From contig DATBMH010000069.1 of the NCBI GenBank assembly GCA_036554945.1, forward strand, positions 3,102 to 67,101: 64,000 nt of DNA. Reading direction: 5' to 3'. Below are positions 33,075 through 40,236 of the stretch, piece after piece (the stretch's first letter is position 1; each line of letters begins with the position of its first letter). The notes beneath the pieces were generated by a model. It was not told the DNA's origin. It searched no databases and saw only the letters and a program-made list of their open reading frames with translations. The position numbers and the translations under genes were made by a program. Origin of the DNA: JACDAN01 sp036554945 (lineage in GTDB: Bacteria; Actinomycetota; Thermoleophilia; Gaiellales; Gaiellaceae).

Positions 33075-34493
33075 GTGGCGTCCGCGGTTCCCCGCCGGAC
33101 AAAGATCGTGGCCACGCTCGGGCCGGCGTGCGCCACCGAGGAGCGCATTCTCGAGCTGGCGCGCTCGGGGATGAACGGCGCGCGCCTGAACTTCTCTCAT
33201 GGGACACAGGAGCAGCACGCCGAGTACGCACGCATGGTGCGGGCGGCGCAGAAGGAGCTCGGCGAGCCGATCGCGCTGATCGCCGATCTCCAGGGGCCGA
33301 AGCTTCGCATCGGCGACCTCGACGCGCCGATCCAGCTCGAGGAAGGCGAGGAGATCGTCGTCACCGGCGGCGAGGACGGACGCCACGACGGCGAGCTTCC
33401 GGTCCTCCCTGCGGTGATCGGTCAGGTGCTCGAGCCCGGTCACGACGTCCTGATCGACGACGGGCTCGTCCGGCTCCGCGTCGAGGCGGTCGCCGCGGGC
33501 CGCGCCCGCTGCGAGGTCGTCGTGGGCGGCGTCGTCTCGTCCCACAAGGGCGTGAACGTCCCCGGCGTCCCGGTGCCGATCCCGGCGCTGACCCGGAAGG
33601 ACGCCGACGACCTCGAGTTCGCCCTCGACCTCGGCGTCGACTTCGTGGCCCTGTCGTTCGTCCGCTCGGCCGCCGACGTCCGGGACCTGAAGGAGCTCAT
33701 CTCGCAGGCCGAATCGCACGCGCACGTGATCGCCAAGATCGAGAAGGCGGAGGCCGTCGACGCGCTCCCGGCGATCCTCGAGGAGTCCGACGCGATCATG
33801 GTTGCCCGCGGCGACCTGGGCGTCGAGATCGGTGTCGAGGTCGTGCCGCTGCTCCAGAAGCGGATCATCCTGGCCTCGCTCGAGCGCGGGAAGCCCGTGA
33901 TCACGGCGACGCAGATGCTGGAGTCGATGGTCAACCAGCCCGAGCCGACGAGGGCGGAGGCGAGCGACGTCGCGAACGCGATCCTCGACGGGACCTCGGC
34001 CGTGATGCTCTCGGAGGAGACGGCGATCGGGCGCTACCCGCTCGAGGCCGTCCGGACGATGCAGCGGATCGCGAAGACGATCGAGCCGAGCATCGAGTAC
34101 CGTCACCAGTTCCCGCAGCCGGGCGACGAGCCCACGGTCGGGCAGGCGATGTCGAACGCTGCCTGCGACCTGGCGGAGACGCTGGGCGCCAAGGCGATCC
34201 TGGTCCCGACGTTCACCGGCCGGACCGCCTCGGTCGTGGCCCGGCTCCGGCCGCGCCGCCCGATCATCGGGCTCTCGCACCACGACCACGCGCTGCAGCA
34301 CATGGCGCTCGAGTGGGGGGTGACGCCGATGCGGATGGCCGAGGCCGCCGACGTGGAGGAGCTCTGGAGCCGCTCGATCGAGGTCGGCCGCGCGACGGGC
34401 TTCCTCGACGAGGGCGACCTGGTGGTGCTCACGGCGGGGACGGCGGTCAACCTGCCAGGCTCGACCGACGTCATCAAGCTCAGCTACGCGTAG
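33075..34493 (+). CDS. pyk: pyruvate kinase
   Basis: 472 residues. RRTKIVATLGPACATEERI, GARLNFSHGTQEQHAEY, LIADLQGPKLRIGDL, catalytic IAKIEKAEAVDALPAIL, MVARGDLGVEIGVEVVPLLQK, KPVITATQMLESMVNQPEPTRAEASDVANAILDGTSAVMLSEETAIGRYP-type core and the C-terminal regulatory domain ending VNLPGSTDVIKLSYA. Makes pyruvate and ATP from PEP. GTG 33075. The cluster with eno suggests co-expression of lower glycolysis. Confidence 0.97.
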   Translation: MASAVPRRTKIVATLGPACATEERILELARSGMNGARLNFSHGTQEQHAEYARMVRAAQKELGEPIALIADLQGPKLRIGDLDAPIQLEEGEEIVVTGGEDGRHDGELPVLPAVIGQVLEPGHDVLIDDGLVRLRVEAVAAGRARCEVVVGGVVSSHKGVNVPGVPVPIPALTRKDADDLEFALDLGVDFVALSFVRSAADVRDLKELISQAESHAHVIAKIEKAEAVDALPAILEESDAIMVARGDLGVEIGVEVVPLLQKRIILASLERGKPVITATQMLESMVNQPEPTRAEASDVANAILDGTSAVMLSEETAIGRYPLEAVRTMQRIAKTIEPSIEYRHQFPQPGDEPTVGQAMSNAACDLAETLGAKAILVPTFTGRTASVVARLRPRRPIIGLSHHDHALQHMALEWGVTPMRMAEAADVEELWSRSIEVGRATGFLDEGDLVVLTAGTAVNLPGSTDVIKLSYA

Positions 34494-34525
34494 GAGGAGC
34501 GCGCTCCACGCCGAACCGACGGGCC

Positions 34526-34873
34526 ATGTCCCGGTCCCGCCCGAAGCGGCGCCCGCGCCGCCGCATCCCGCTGACCCGCTGGCTCGCCGTCGCGACGATC
34601 CTCGTCGTGGGGCTGCTCTACTACCGCCCGCTGAAGAGCTACGTCGAGACGAAGGCGTCGCTCGAGGATCGCGCCGCCGAGGTGCGGGAGCTGCGCGCTG
34701 AGCGGGACGAGCTGGCGCGCAAGGTCGCCGAGTCCGACACGCCCGAGGCCCTTGCCCGCCGGGCGCGCCGGCTCGGCCTCGTCAAGCCCGGTGAGCGCCT
34801 GTTCATCGTCAAGGGGATCGACGAGTGGAAGGCGCGCCAGACGGCGGAAACTAGGATCGGAGGCGGTGGATGA
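34526..34873 (+). CDS. ftsB: septum formation initiator (FtsB/DivIC family)
   Basis: 115 residues: arginine/proline-rich cytoplasmic start (SRSRPKRRPRRRIP), one membrane helix (WLAVATILVVGLLYY), an extracytoplasmic coiled coil (SLEDRAAEVRELRAERDELARKVAES) and the family motif TPEALARRARRLGLVKPGERLFIV. FtsB/DivIC forms the FtsQLB-type divisome subcomplex. Its place between eno/pyk and DUF501 is the usual actinobacterial context. ATG 34526; overlaps DUF501 by eight bases. Confidence 0.92.
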   Translation: MSRSRPKRRPRRRIPLTRWLAVATILVVGLLYYRPLKSYVETKASLEDRAAEVRELRAERDELARKVAESDTPEALARRARRLGLVKPGERLFIVKGIDEWKARQTAETRIGGGG

Positions 34874-35369
34874 CCGGGCGGTCGTGGAGCGGCAGCTGGG
34901 CCGGGAGCCGCGCGCCTTCGTGCGCGTCGCCGTCCGCTGCCCGTTCGGCGCACCGGCGGTAACGCTCCAGGCGCCGTACGACAGCGCCGGCGACCCCTTC
35001 CCGACGACCTTCTACCTCACCTGCCGCTACCTCGTCGCCGCGGTCGCGCGGCTCGAGGCGGCGGGTGGGATCGAGCGCTGGAGCGAGCTGGCGGAGACGG
35101 ACGAGGAGCTCTCGGCGAGCCTCGCGGCGGCCACGGAGGACCAGCGGACGCTGCGCCACGAGCTCGCGGGCGACACGGTGGGCAAGGAGAACGGCGCGTC
35201 CCTCGACCTCGGTATCGGCGGCACCGCGCGGCCCGAGCGGCTCAAGTGCCTCCACGCGCACGTCGCGTTCGCGCTGGCGCGGCCGGGCTACGAGCTGGGC
35301 GAGCGCATCCGTGCCGAGGTCGAGCCCGCGTGGCCGGAGCGATGCTGCACTCTCGACGGCACCGGGTAA
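34866..35369 (+). CDS. DUF501 family protein
   Basis: 167 residues. VERQLGREPRAFVRVAVRCPFGAPAV, PFPTTFYLTCRYLVAAVARLEA, LGIGGTARPERLKCLHAHVAFALA and a final cysteine pair (ERCC) are DUF501 signatures. The conserved Cys/His pattern suggests metal binding, but the function is unknown. It regularly follows ftsB in Actinomycetota. GTG 34866 overlaps ftsB. Confidence 0.9.
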   Translation: MDDRAVVERQLGREPRAFVRVAVRCPFGAPAVTLQAPYDSAGDPFPTTFYLTCRYLVAAVARLEAAGGIERWSELAETDEELSASLAAATEDQRTLRHELAGDTVGKENGASLDLGIGGTARPERLKCLHAHVAFALARPGYELGERIRAEVEPAWPERCCTLDGTG

Positions 35370-35380
35370 GGGACGGGTCT

Positions 35381-35695
35381 GTGGCGACGAATGTCGAGAC
35401 GGCGCGCCAGCAGTGGGCCGAGGGCAGCCGGCGCCTGTCGGCGTCCTCGTCCGACCCGGACGCCTACGAGACCCTCATCGCCCAGGTCGACGCCGTGACC
35501 GAGGCGCTGCGCCGCCGGATCGGCGAGCACTTCACCCTGGCCGAGCTCGCCGACGTCTACGGCGGCGACGACGGCTGGGTCTACGAGGCGGTCGGCGAGC
35601 GGGCGGCGAGGCCGGGCTGGACGAGCAAGCTCTCCGTGGCCCAGGACGCGGCGTTCCACCTCTATGCACGCGGCGCGACCGACTACGCGCCGTGA
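35381..35695 (+). CDS. conserved small protein of unknown function
   Basis: 104 residues, helical: ETARQQWAEGSRRLSAS, DAYETLIAQVDAVTEALRRRIGEHFTLAELADVYGGDDGWVYEAV and a conserved-looking tail QDAAFHLYARGATDYAP. FTLAELADVYGGDD resembles a helix-turn-helix-like segment but no DNA-binding claim is made. GTG 35381 starts 11 nt after DUF501 and overlaps the next gene by four bases, so it belongs to the pyk-ftsB-DUF501 run. Confidence 0.75.
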   Translation: MATNVETARQQWAEGSRRLSASSSDPDAYETLIAQVDAVTEALRRRIGEHFTLAELADVYGGDDGWVYEAVGERAARPGWTSKLSVAQDAAFHLYARGATDYAP

Positions 35696-35919
35696 GGGCC
35701 GGCCCGTCGATCCGCAGGCGGCGCCGGCGCGGCGGCACGGTCCTGCGCTGGCTGGCCCGCATCGCGGTCGTCGTGATCGTGTTCGGGCTCGGCGTTGCCT
35801 TCGGGCAGGCGCTCGAGGACCGGCCGGAGCCCTCGCGCCCGATCACGAGCATCGCGACGATCCAGCCGTGGACGCAGACGGACCGCGTCGAGACGCGGAC
35901 CGTCACGGTCACGCCCTGA
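35692..35919 (+). CDS. small single-pass membrane protein
   Basis: 75 residues: a very basic start (AGPSIRRRRRRGG), one helix (WLARIAVVVIVFGLGVAFGQAL) and a hydrophilic outside tail ending VETRTVTVTP, a Thr/Val motif also common in secreted actinobacterial proteins. GTG 35692 overlaps the previous stop (GTGA). Unknown function; last gene of the operon. Confidence 0.65.
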   Translation: MRAGPSIRRRRRRGGTVLRWLARIAVVVIVFGLGVAFGQALEDRPEPSRPITSIATIQPWTQTDRVETRTVTVTP

Positions 35920-35928
35920 GCCCTCGTG

Positions 35929-36094
35929 GGGAGGGCTTGGCGAAACAGCGGCTGAGCCGCCGGGCCGCGCTGCTCGCCCCGAGGACGGCGTCCTCAGTCG
36001 CGCCCGTATCTGACTGATACGGGCGCTCCCTGCGTCCTTGCCTCGGAACGAGCATCGCACCCCGGTGACGAGCGCCGTTCCGCCAAGCCCTCCC
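35929..36094 (+). repeat. intergenic element bounded by a 14-bp perfect inverted repeat with internal hairpins
   Basis: GGGAGGGCTTGGCG (35929-35942) and CGCCAAGCCCTCCC (36081-36094) are perfect complements. Inside lie CGGCT/AGCCG, a 6-bp hairpin GAGGAC/GTCCTC (35981-35995), an 11-bp perfect hairpin (GCGCCCGTATC, 36000-36010, with GATACGGGCGC, 36016-36026, loop TGACT) and GGAACG/CGTTCC (36045-36050/36076-36081). This fills the 209-nt gap before the HTH-receiver gene. Either a multibranched RNA (leader or ncRNA) or a small inverted-repeat element. Confidence 0.65.
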
Positions 36095-36128
36095 GGCAAA
36101 GAAAAGGAAGGTTTGCTTAGATTCCGCC

Positions 36129-36731
36129 GTGGCCGAAGTGGGGGGAAGAGCGCGGCGCCAACCGCCGGGAAACGGCTCGACCGAGTGGCTGACGCTCGGC
36201 CAGGCCGCGAAGTACCTCGGTGTCGCCCAGAGCACGATCCGGAAGTGGTCGGACCAGGGACGGCTGCCCGCCTTCTACACGCCGGGCGGTCATCGCCGCT
36301 ACCGGCGCCGTGACCTCGACGCGTTCGTGGCCGGCTCGGGCGGAGGAGCGGGCGGCGGGGTCCGCGGGACGCCGCTCGTCCTGATCGTCGACGACGACGC
36401 GCGGATCCGCGAGTTCGTCCGCGTCAACCTCGAGATGGACGGCTACGTCGTCCGCGAGGCGAGCAACGCGGACGAGGGGCTCGCCGCCCTCGAGGAGGAG
36501 CCCCCGGACCTGATCCTCCTCGACGTGATGATGCCGGGGGTCGACGGCTGGGAGATGCTTCGCCTCGTCCAGGAGCGGCACGGCGTCGGCGAGATCCCCG
36601 TGATCATGTTCAGCGGCCAGGTCGAGAGCTCGGACGACGACGCCGTCGCGCGCGGCGCCCAGGGCTTCCTCGGCAAGCCCTTCAACCCGCAGGACCTGAT
36701 CACGCGCACGAAAGAACTCCTCCGCGCTTAG
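36129..36731 (+). CDS. HTH (MerR/excisionase-type) plus receiver-domain regulator
   Basis: 200 residues with the DNA-binding part first: residues about 18-66 form an excisionase/BldC-like winged helix (WLTLGQAAKYLGVAQSTIRKWSDQGRLPAFYTP, GGHRRYRRRDLDAF), then a Gly-rich linker and a CheY-like receiver (LVLIVDDDARIREFV, phospho-Asp in LILLDVMMPGVDGWEML, MFSGQ, and FLGKPF with the conserved Lys). This order is the reverse of ordinary response regulators. No kinase is adjacent. GTG 36129; the preceding 209 nt hold the inverted-repeat element. Confidence 0.9.
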   Translation: MAEVGGRARRQPPGNGSTEWLTLGQAAKYLGVAQSTIRKWSDQGRLPAFYTPGGHRRYRRRDLDAFVAGSGGGAGGGVRGTPLVLIVDDDARIREFVRVNLEMDGYVVREASNADEGLAALEEEPPDLILLDVMMPGVDGWEMLRLVQERHGVGEIPVIMFSGQVESSDDDAVARGAQGFLGKPFNPQDLITRTKELLRA

Positions 36732-36741
36732 GTCGCCGCGA

Positions 36742-36760
36742 AAACCGGCTTCGCCGGTTT
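36742..36760 (+). terminator. hairpin after HTH-receiver gene
   Basis: AAACCGGC (36742-36749) and GCCGGTTT (36753-36760) form a perfect 8-bp stem around TTC, 10 nt after the stop. Read on the minus strand it also ends in an A/T-containing arm, so it may serve both this gene and the convergent membrane protein gene. Confidence 0.55.
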
Positions 36761-36801
36761 CGCCGTGAAGGAGCTAGGTGAAGGAAGCGCGGTGCGAGGC
36801 G

Positions 36802-37278
36802 TCAGAGCTCTTCGGACGCCCGTAGGAGCCCGGCCACGATCACCAGGACCGCCGCGACGAGGCTGATCCAGATGCCGATCCCGCGGCTCGCCGGCTGGAA
36901 GTCGTCTGGGATCGAGATCACGCGGATCAACACCAGGATGGTCGCCAGCGAGCCGAGGACGATGACGACGAGGCTCTCGGGCACCGTGGCCGGCAGCTCG
37001 ATGCCGGCGGCGTGGAGCAGGTGCAGCGCGACGACCGCGAGCCCCAGCAACAACACGATCTTGGCGACCGCGCCGGTGTGCCAGCCGATCACGGCGACGG
37101 TGAGGTCGCCCGTCGAGTTCACGTACCAGCCCATGAGGATCGAGAGGGCGAGCACCATCCCGGCGAGCCAGGTGAGCCGCTCGCCCGCCCCCCAGAGCCA
37201 GGTGGCGTCCGGCGCGAACCGGTCCGCGGGCTCCTCGGGCTCGTAGGCCTCGGGCGGGAGGGTCTCCGGCGATTCCAC
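36802..37278 (-). CDS. four-helix membrane protein, unknown function
   Basis: 158 residues: acidic/proline-rich N-terminus (VESPETLPPEAYEPEEPADRF), then helices WLAGMVLALSILMGWYV, KIVLLLGLAVVALHLLHAAG, SLVVIVLGSLATILVLIRVI and IGIWISLVAAVLVIVAGLL. GTG 37278 is chosen because GATACT lies seven bases upstream (leaderless pattern). No family recognised. It follows the next minus-strand gene by 26 nt and may share its transcript. Confidence 0.75.
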   Translation of the reverse strand: MESPETLPPEAYEPEEPADRFAPDATWLWGAGERLTWLAGMVLALSILMGWYVNSTGDLTVAVIGWHTGAVAKIVLLLGLAVVALHLLHAAGIELPATVPESLVVIVLGSLATILVLIRVISIPDDFQPASRGIGIWISLVAAVLVIVAGLLRASEEL

Positions 37279-37304
37279 GGCGGGAAGTATCGGTGATCGG
37301 TCGG

Positions 37305-37541
37305 CTACAGGCCGAAGAGGTGCTCGATCTGGCGCCACACGACGAGGGCCAGATAGGCCGTGAGGACGAGCAGGCAGAGCGTGACCGCGAGGAAGCGCAG
37401 CTTCGCGAGCGCGCGCTCCTGCTTCCGCTCCTGCCGGATCCGGCGGCGGGCCTTGTGGAATCGGTACGTGCGCTCCACCGCGATCGGGTCAGGAAGCGGC
37501 GGCTCTTCGGCGGCGTCGCTGCGCCGCGCGGGCTCGGCCAT
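37305..37541 (-). CDS. small single-pass membrane protein
   Basis: 78 residues: acidic N-terminus (MAEPARRSDAAEEPPLPDPI), a strongly basic coiled region (RFHKARRRIRQERKQERALAK) and a C-terminal helix (FLAVTLCLLVLTAYLALVV). TATAGA (minus strand, 37551-37556) lies nine bases before ATG 37541. Unknown function; divergent from the GAF/SpoIIE phosphatase. Confidence 0.68.
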   Translation of the reverse strand: MAEPARRSDAAEEPPLPDPIAVERTYRFHKARRRIRQERKQERALAKLRFLAVTLCLLVLTAYLALVVWRQIEHLFGL

Positions 37542-37550
37542 GGCCCGCAC

Positions 37551-37572
37551 TCTATAAGAGCCTCCCTACACT
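37551..37572. promoter_or_regulatory. divergent -10 elements, membrane protein and phosphatase genes
   Basis: TATAGA on the minus strand (complement of 37551-37556) and TACACT on the plus strand (37567-37572) lie nine and six bases before the two start codons. Neither gene has a Shine-Dalgarno; both would give near-leaderless mRNAs. Confidence 0.55.
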
Positions 37573-37578
37573 TCGCGC

Positions 37579-40236
37579 GTGATCCCGGCCCGGCACGAGG
37601 TGTCCCAAACGGCGCTCCAGAGCCTGGCCGCAGCGGGCCAGGACATCGTCGATGCGGCCGATCTGGACTCCGCGCTCTCGGCCCTCGCTGCAGCAGCCGC
37701 CTCGGGCAGCGGGGCGACGCTGGCGGTGATCCGCGTGGCCGACCGAGAGGGTGGCGACCTCCAGGCGCGGGCGGTCTGGGCGACCTCGCCGGCCTTGCGC
37801 GCGGAGCTGGAAGGGTCCCGGCTCGGAGCCGCCGAGCTCGGCGGCGAGGAGCTCACCGAGTCCGACGAGCTCCCCGAGCAGATTCAGCGTCTCGCGACCC
37901 GCTGGGGCGCCTCGCGCGTCCTCGTGTGCCCCGTCGGCGGTGCGAGCCTCGAGCTCGCCCGGAGCGGCGAGCCGTTCTCGGAGCCGGAGATCCTGCTGGC
38001 CAGGGTGATTGCGAGCCACGCCTCGCTGCTCGTCCGGGCCGTGCGCACCGAGAACAACCGGTCGGCGGCAGGTGAGCGCGGCTCGGCGCTGGAGCTGGCC
38101 GGACGGGCGCTGGCCGCCGTGGCCGAGGAGGCGCGGTCGGGCGAGCGGATCGCGCGCCTGGCCCTCGAGGCGACCGGTGCGGTCTCGGCCGCGATCTGGC
38201 GGTCCGGCGGGGGCGAGCCGGAGCTGCTGGCCTCCGCCGGGCGACCGCCGGCGCCCGACTCGATCCGCGAGGCCGACGAGCGGCTCTCCGGCTGGACTGG
38301 AGTGTCGTCGGAGGGCGGCGTGGTGCTGGTCCGGCTCGGCGACCCGCCGTTCGGCGGGCTGCGCCTCGAGTTTGCCGAGGGCGTGGAGCCCGGCGCCGAC
38401 GAGCTCGGCCGCCTCGCCGCCTTCGGCGCGCGCGCCGCGCATGCCGTGCGCGTCGGCGAGCGGACGAGCCGGCTGGCGCAGGAGCTCGAGCAGAGCCGCG
38501 CGCTGCTGGCCGTCGTCGGGCAGGCGATCGCCGAGCTCTCGCTGTCGCACACCCTCGAGACCGCCGTCGACCGGGTGGGCGAGCTCCTCGGAACCGACCA
38601 GGCGGCTGTGTACCTGCGCGAGGCGGGAGGGCTGGAGACCGCCGTCGAGCGCGGGCTCGCGGGACCGCACCTCCGTGTGGCCGAGGGTCTCCTCGACCTC
38701 GTCATCGCGCGTCTGCGGGCTCGCCCGGTGGTCGAGGTTCGCAACGCGGCCACGGATCCGCGGCTCGGCGGGGTGCGGGACGCGGTGACCGAGGCCGGCA
38801 TCGAGACGGCCGTCGTCGTCCCGCTGCGCTCCGCAGGAGAGCTCATCGGCCTCCTCGTCGCATATCTCCCGGCGACCCGCACGCTCGGCGAGAGCGAGTC
38901 CGAGCTCCTTGCGGCCCTCGCCGGGCAGCTCGCGGTCGCCGTCCAGAACGCCGGCCTCCACGAGGAGACGGCGCGGCTCGCGCGGGACCGCGAGGAGGCG
39001 CTCGACGCGGAGCGGCTGGCGGCCCGCCGGCTCGAGGCGTTCTTCGAGATCTCGCGCTCGTTCTCCGAGAGCCTGTCGCTGGACGAGACGGTCGCGGCGG
39101 TGACGCGGACCGCGGTCGAGCTGCTCGGCGTCGACGCCGCCGTCCTGCGGATGCCCGACGCGCGCGGCGACGCGCTCGAGCCGCGCGCCGTCCACGTGCC
39201 GGACGCGCGGCTCGCGGTCGCTCTCGATCCGATCCTCCGCAGGGCGCAGCCCCTCGACCGGATCCAGCCGGGCCGCGCGGCGCCGCTGACCGCGGAGGAG
39301 GCGACACGGCTCGGCGGCGGACACGAGCTGCTGATCCCGTTCCTCGAGCGCGGCTCGACCGCGGCGCTCCTGCCGATCGTCGCCTCGGGCGAGGTGATGG
39401 CGGCGCTGACCCTGATCTCGCTCGACCCCGAGCGGAGGATCGACGGCGGCGCGCTCGACGCCGCCCGGTCGCTGACGGCGCAGGCCGCGCTCGCCATCGA
39501 CAACGCCCGGCTCTACCAGCAGCAGGTGCACTTCGCCGACGCGATGCAGCGGTCGCTGCTGCCCGAGGAGCCGCCGACGATCCCCGGCGTCGAGATCGGC
39601 AGCGTCTACGAGTCCTCCGCGCGACTGGACGTGGGCGGCGACGTCTTCGACTTCACCGTCCTGCCCGACGGCCGCCTCGCAGTCGTCGTCGGCGACGTGA
39701 CCGGCAAGGGGATCGACGCCGCGGCCGACATGGCGATGACGAAGTTCGTCTTCCGGTCGCTCGCCCGCGAGCATCCGGAGCCGTCCGAGCTGCTGCGCAT
39801 CGCCAACCAGGTCGTCCTCGACGAGGTCGAGGAGGGCAAGTTCGTGACGATGCTCTACCTCACGCTCGATCCCGCGACCGGTGAGGTCGCGTGCGCCGGC
39901 GCGGGGCACCCGGAGCCGCGCGTCGTGCGGCCGGACGGACAGGTGGAGGAGCTGGCCGCCCGGGGGCTCGCGCTCGGCATCGCGCCGGATCAGGAGTACA
40001 CGGAGGCGCGGGCGACCCTCGAGCCGGGGGCAGCCGTCGTCCTCTTCACGGACGGCGTCGTCGAGTCGCGCGTCGGTGCGGACCTCTACGGCGATGCCCG
40101 CCTCGACCGGCTCCTGTCCGAGCGGCGCGCGCTGGCCGCCGAGGAGCTCGCGCGGGCGGTGGTCGAGGACTCGCGCGCGTTCGCCGGCGGCGGGCTGGCG
40201 GACGACTCGGCCGTCGTCGTCGTCAAGCGGACGTGA
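37579..40236 (+). CDS. multi-GAF, PP2C/SpoIIE-type serine phosphatase
   Basis: 885 residues. Three or four GAF-like sensor repeats (for example LETAVDRVGELLGTDQAAVYL, VVVPLRSAGELIGLLVAYLP, and AVTRTAVELLGVDAAVLRM), then QQQVHFADAMQRSLLPEEPP leading into a SpoIIE/RsbU phosphatase: DVGGDVFDFTVLPDGRLAVVVGDVTGKGIDAA, CAGAGHPEPRVV, VVLFTDGVVESR and LADDSAVVVVKR with the metal-binding Asp residues. Such proteins dephosphorylate anti-sigma antagonists in stress cascades. No HTH, STAS or anti-sigma gene is adjacent. GTG 37579. Confidence 0.92.
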   Translation: MIPARHEVSQTALQSLAAAGQDIVDAADLDSALSALAAAAASGSGATLAVIRVADREGGDLQARAVWATSPALRAELEGSRLGAAELGGEELTESDELPEQIQRLATRWGASRVLVCPVGGASLELARSGEPFSEPEILLARVIASHASLLVRAVRTENNRSAAGERGSALELAGRALAAVAEEARSGERIARLALEATGAVSAAIWRSGGGEPELLASAGRPPAPDSIREADERLSGWTGVSSEGGVVLVRLGDPPFGGLRLEFAEGVEPGADELGRLAAFGARAAHAVRVGERTSRLAQELEQSRALLAVVGQAIAELSLSHTLETAVDRVGELLGTDQAAVYLREAGGLETAVERGLAGPHLRVAEGLLDLVIARLRARPVVEVRNAATDPRLGGVRDAVTEAGIETAVVVPLRSAGELIGLLVAYLPATRTLGESESELLAALAGQLAVAVQNAGLHEETARLARDREEALDAERLAARRLEAFFEISRSFSESLSLDETVAAVTRTAVELLGVDAAVLRMPDARGDALEPRAVHVPDARLAVALDPILRRAQPLDRIQPGRAAPLTAEEATRLGGGHELLIPFLERGSTAALLPIVASGEVMAALTLISLDPERRIDGGALDAARSLTAQAALAIDNARLYQQQVHFADAMQRSLLPEEPPTIPGVEIGSVYESSARLDVGGDVFDFTVLPDGRLAVVVGDVTGKGIDAAADMAMTKFVFRSLAREHPEPSELLRIANQVVLDEVEEGKFVTMLYLTLDPATGEVACAGAGHPEPRVVRPDGQVEELAARGLALGIAPDQEYTEARATLEPGAAVVLFTDGVVESRVGADLYGDARLDRLLSERRALAAEELARAVVEDSRAFAGGGLADDSAVVVVKRT

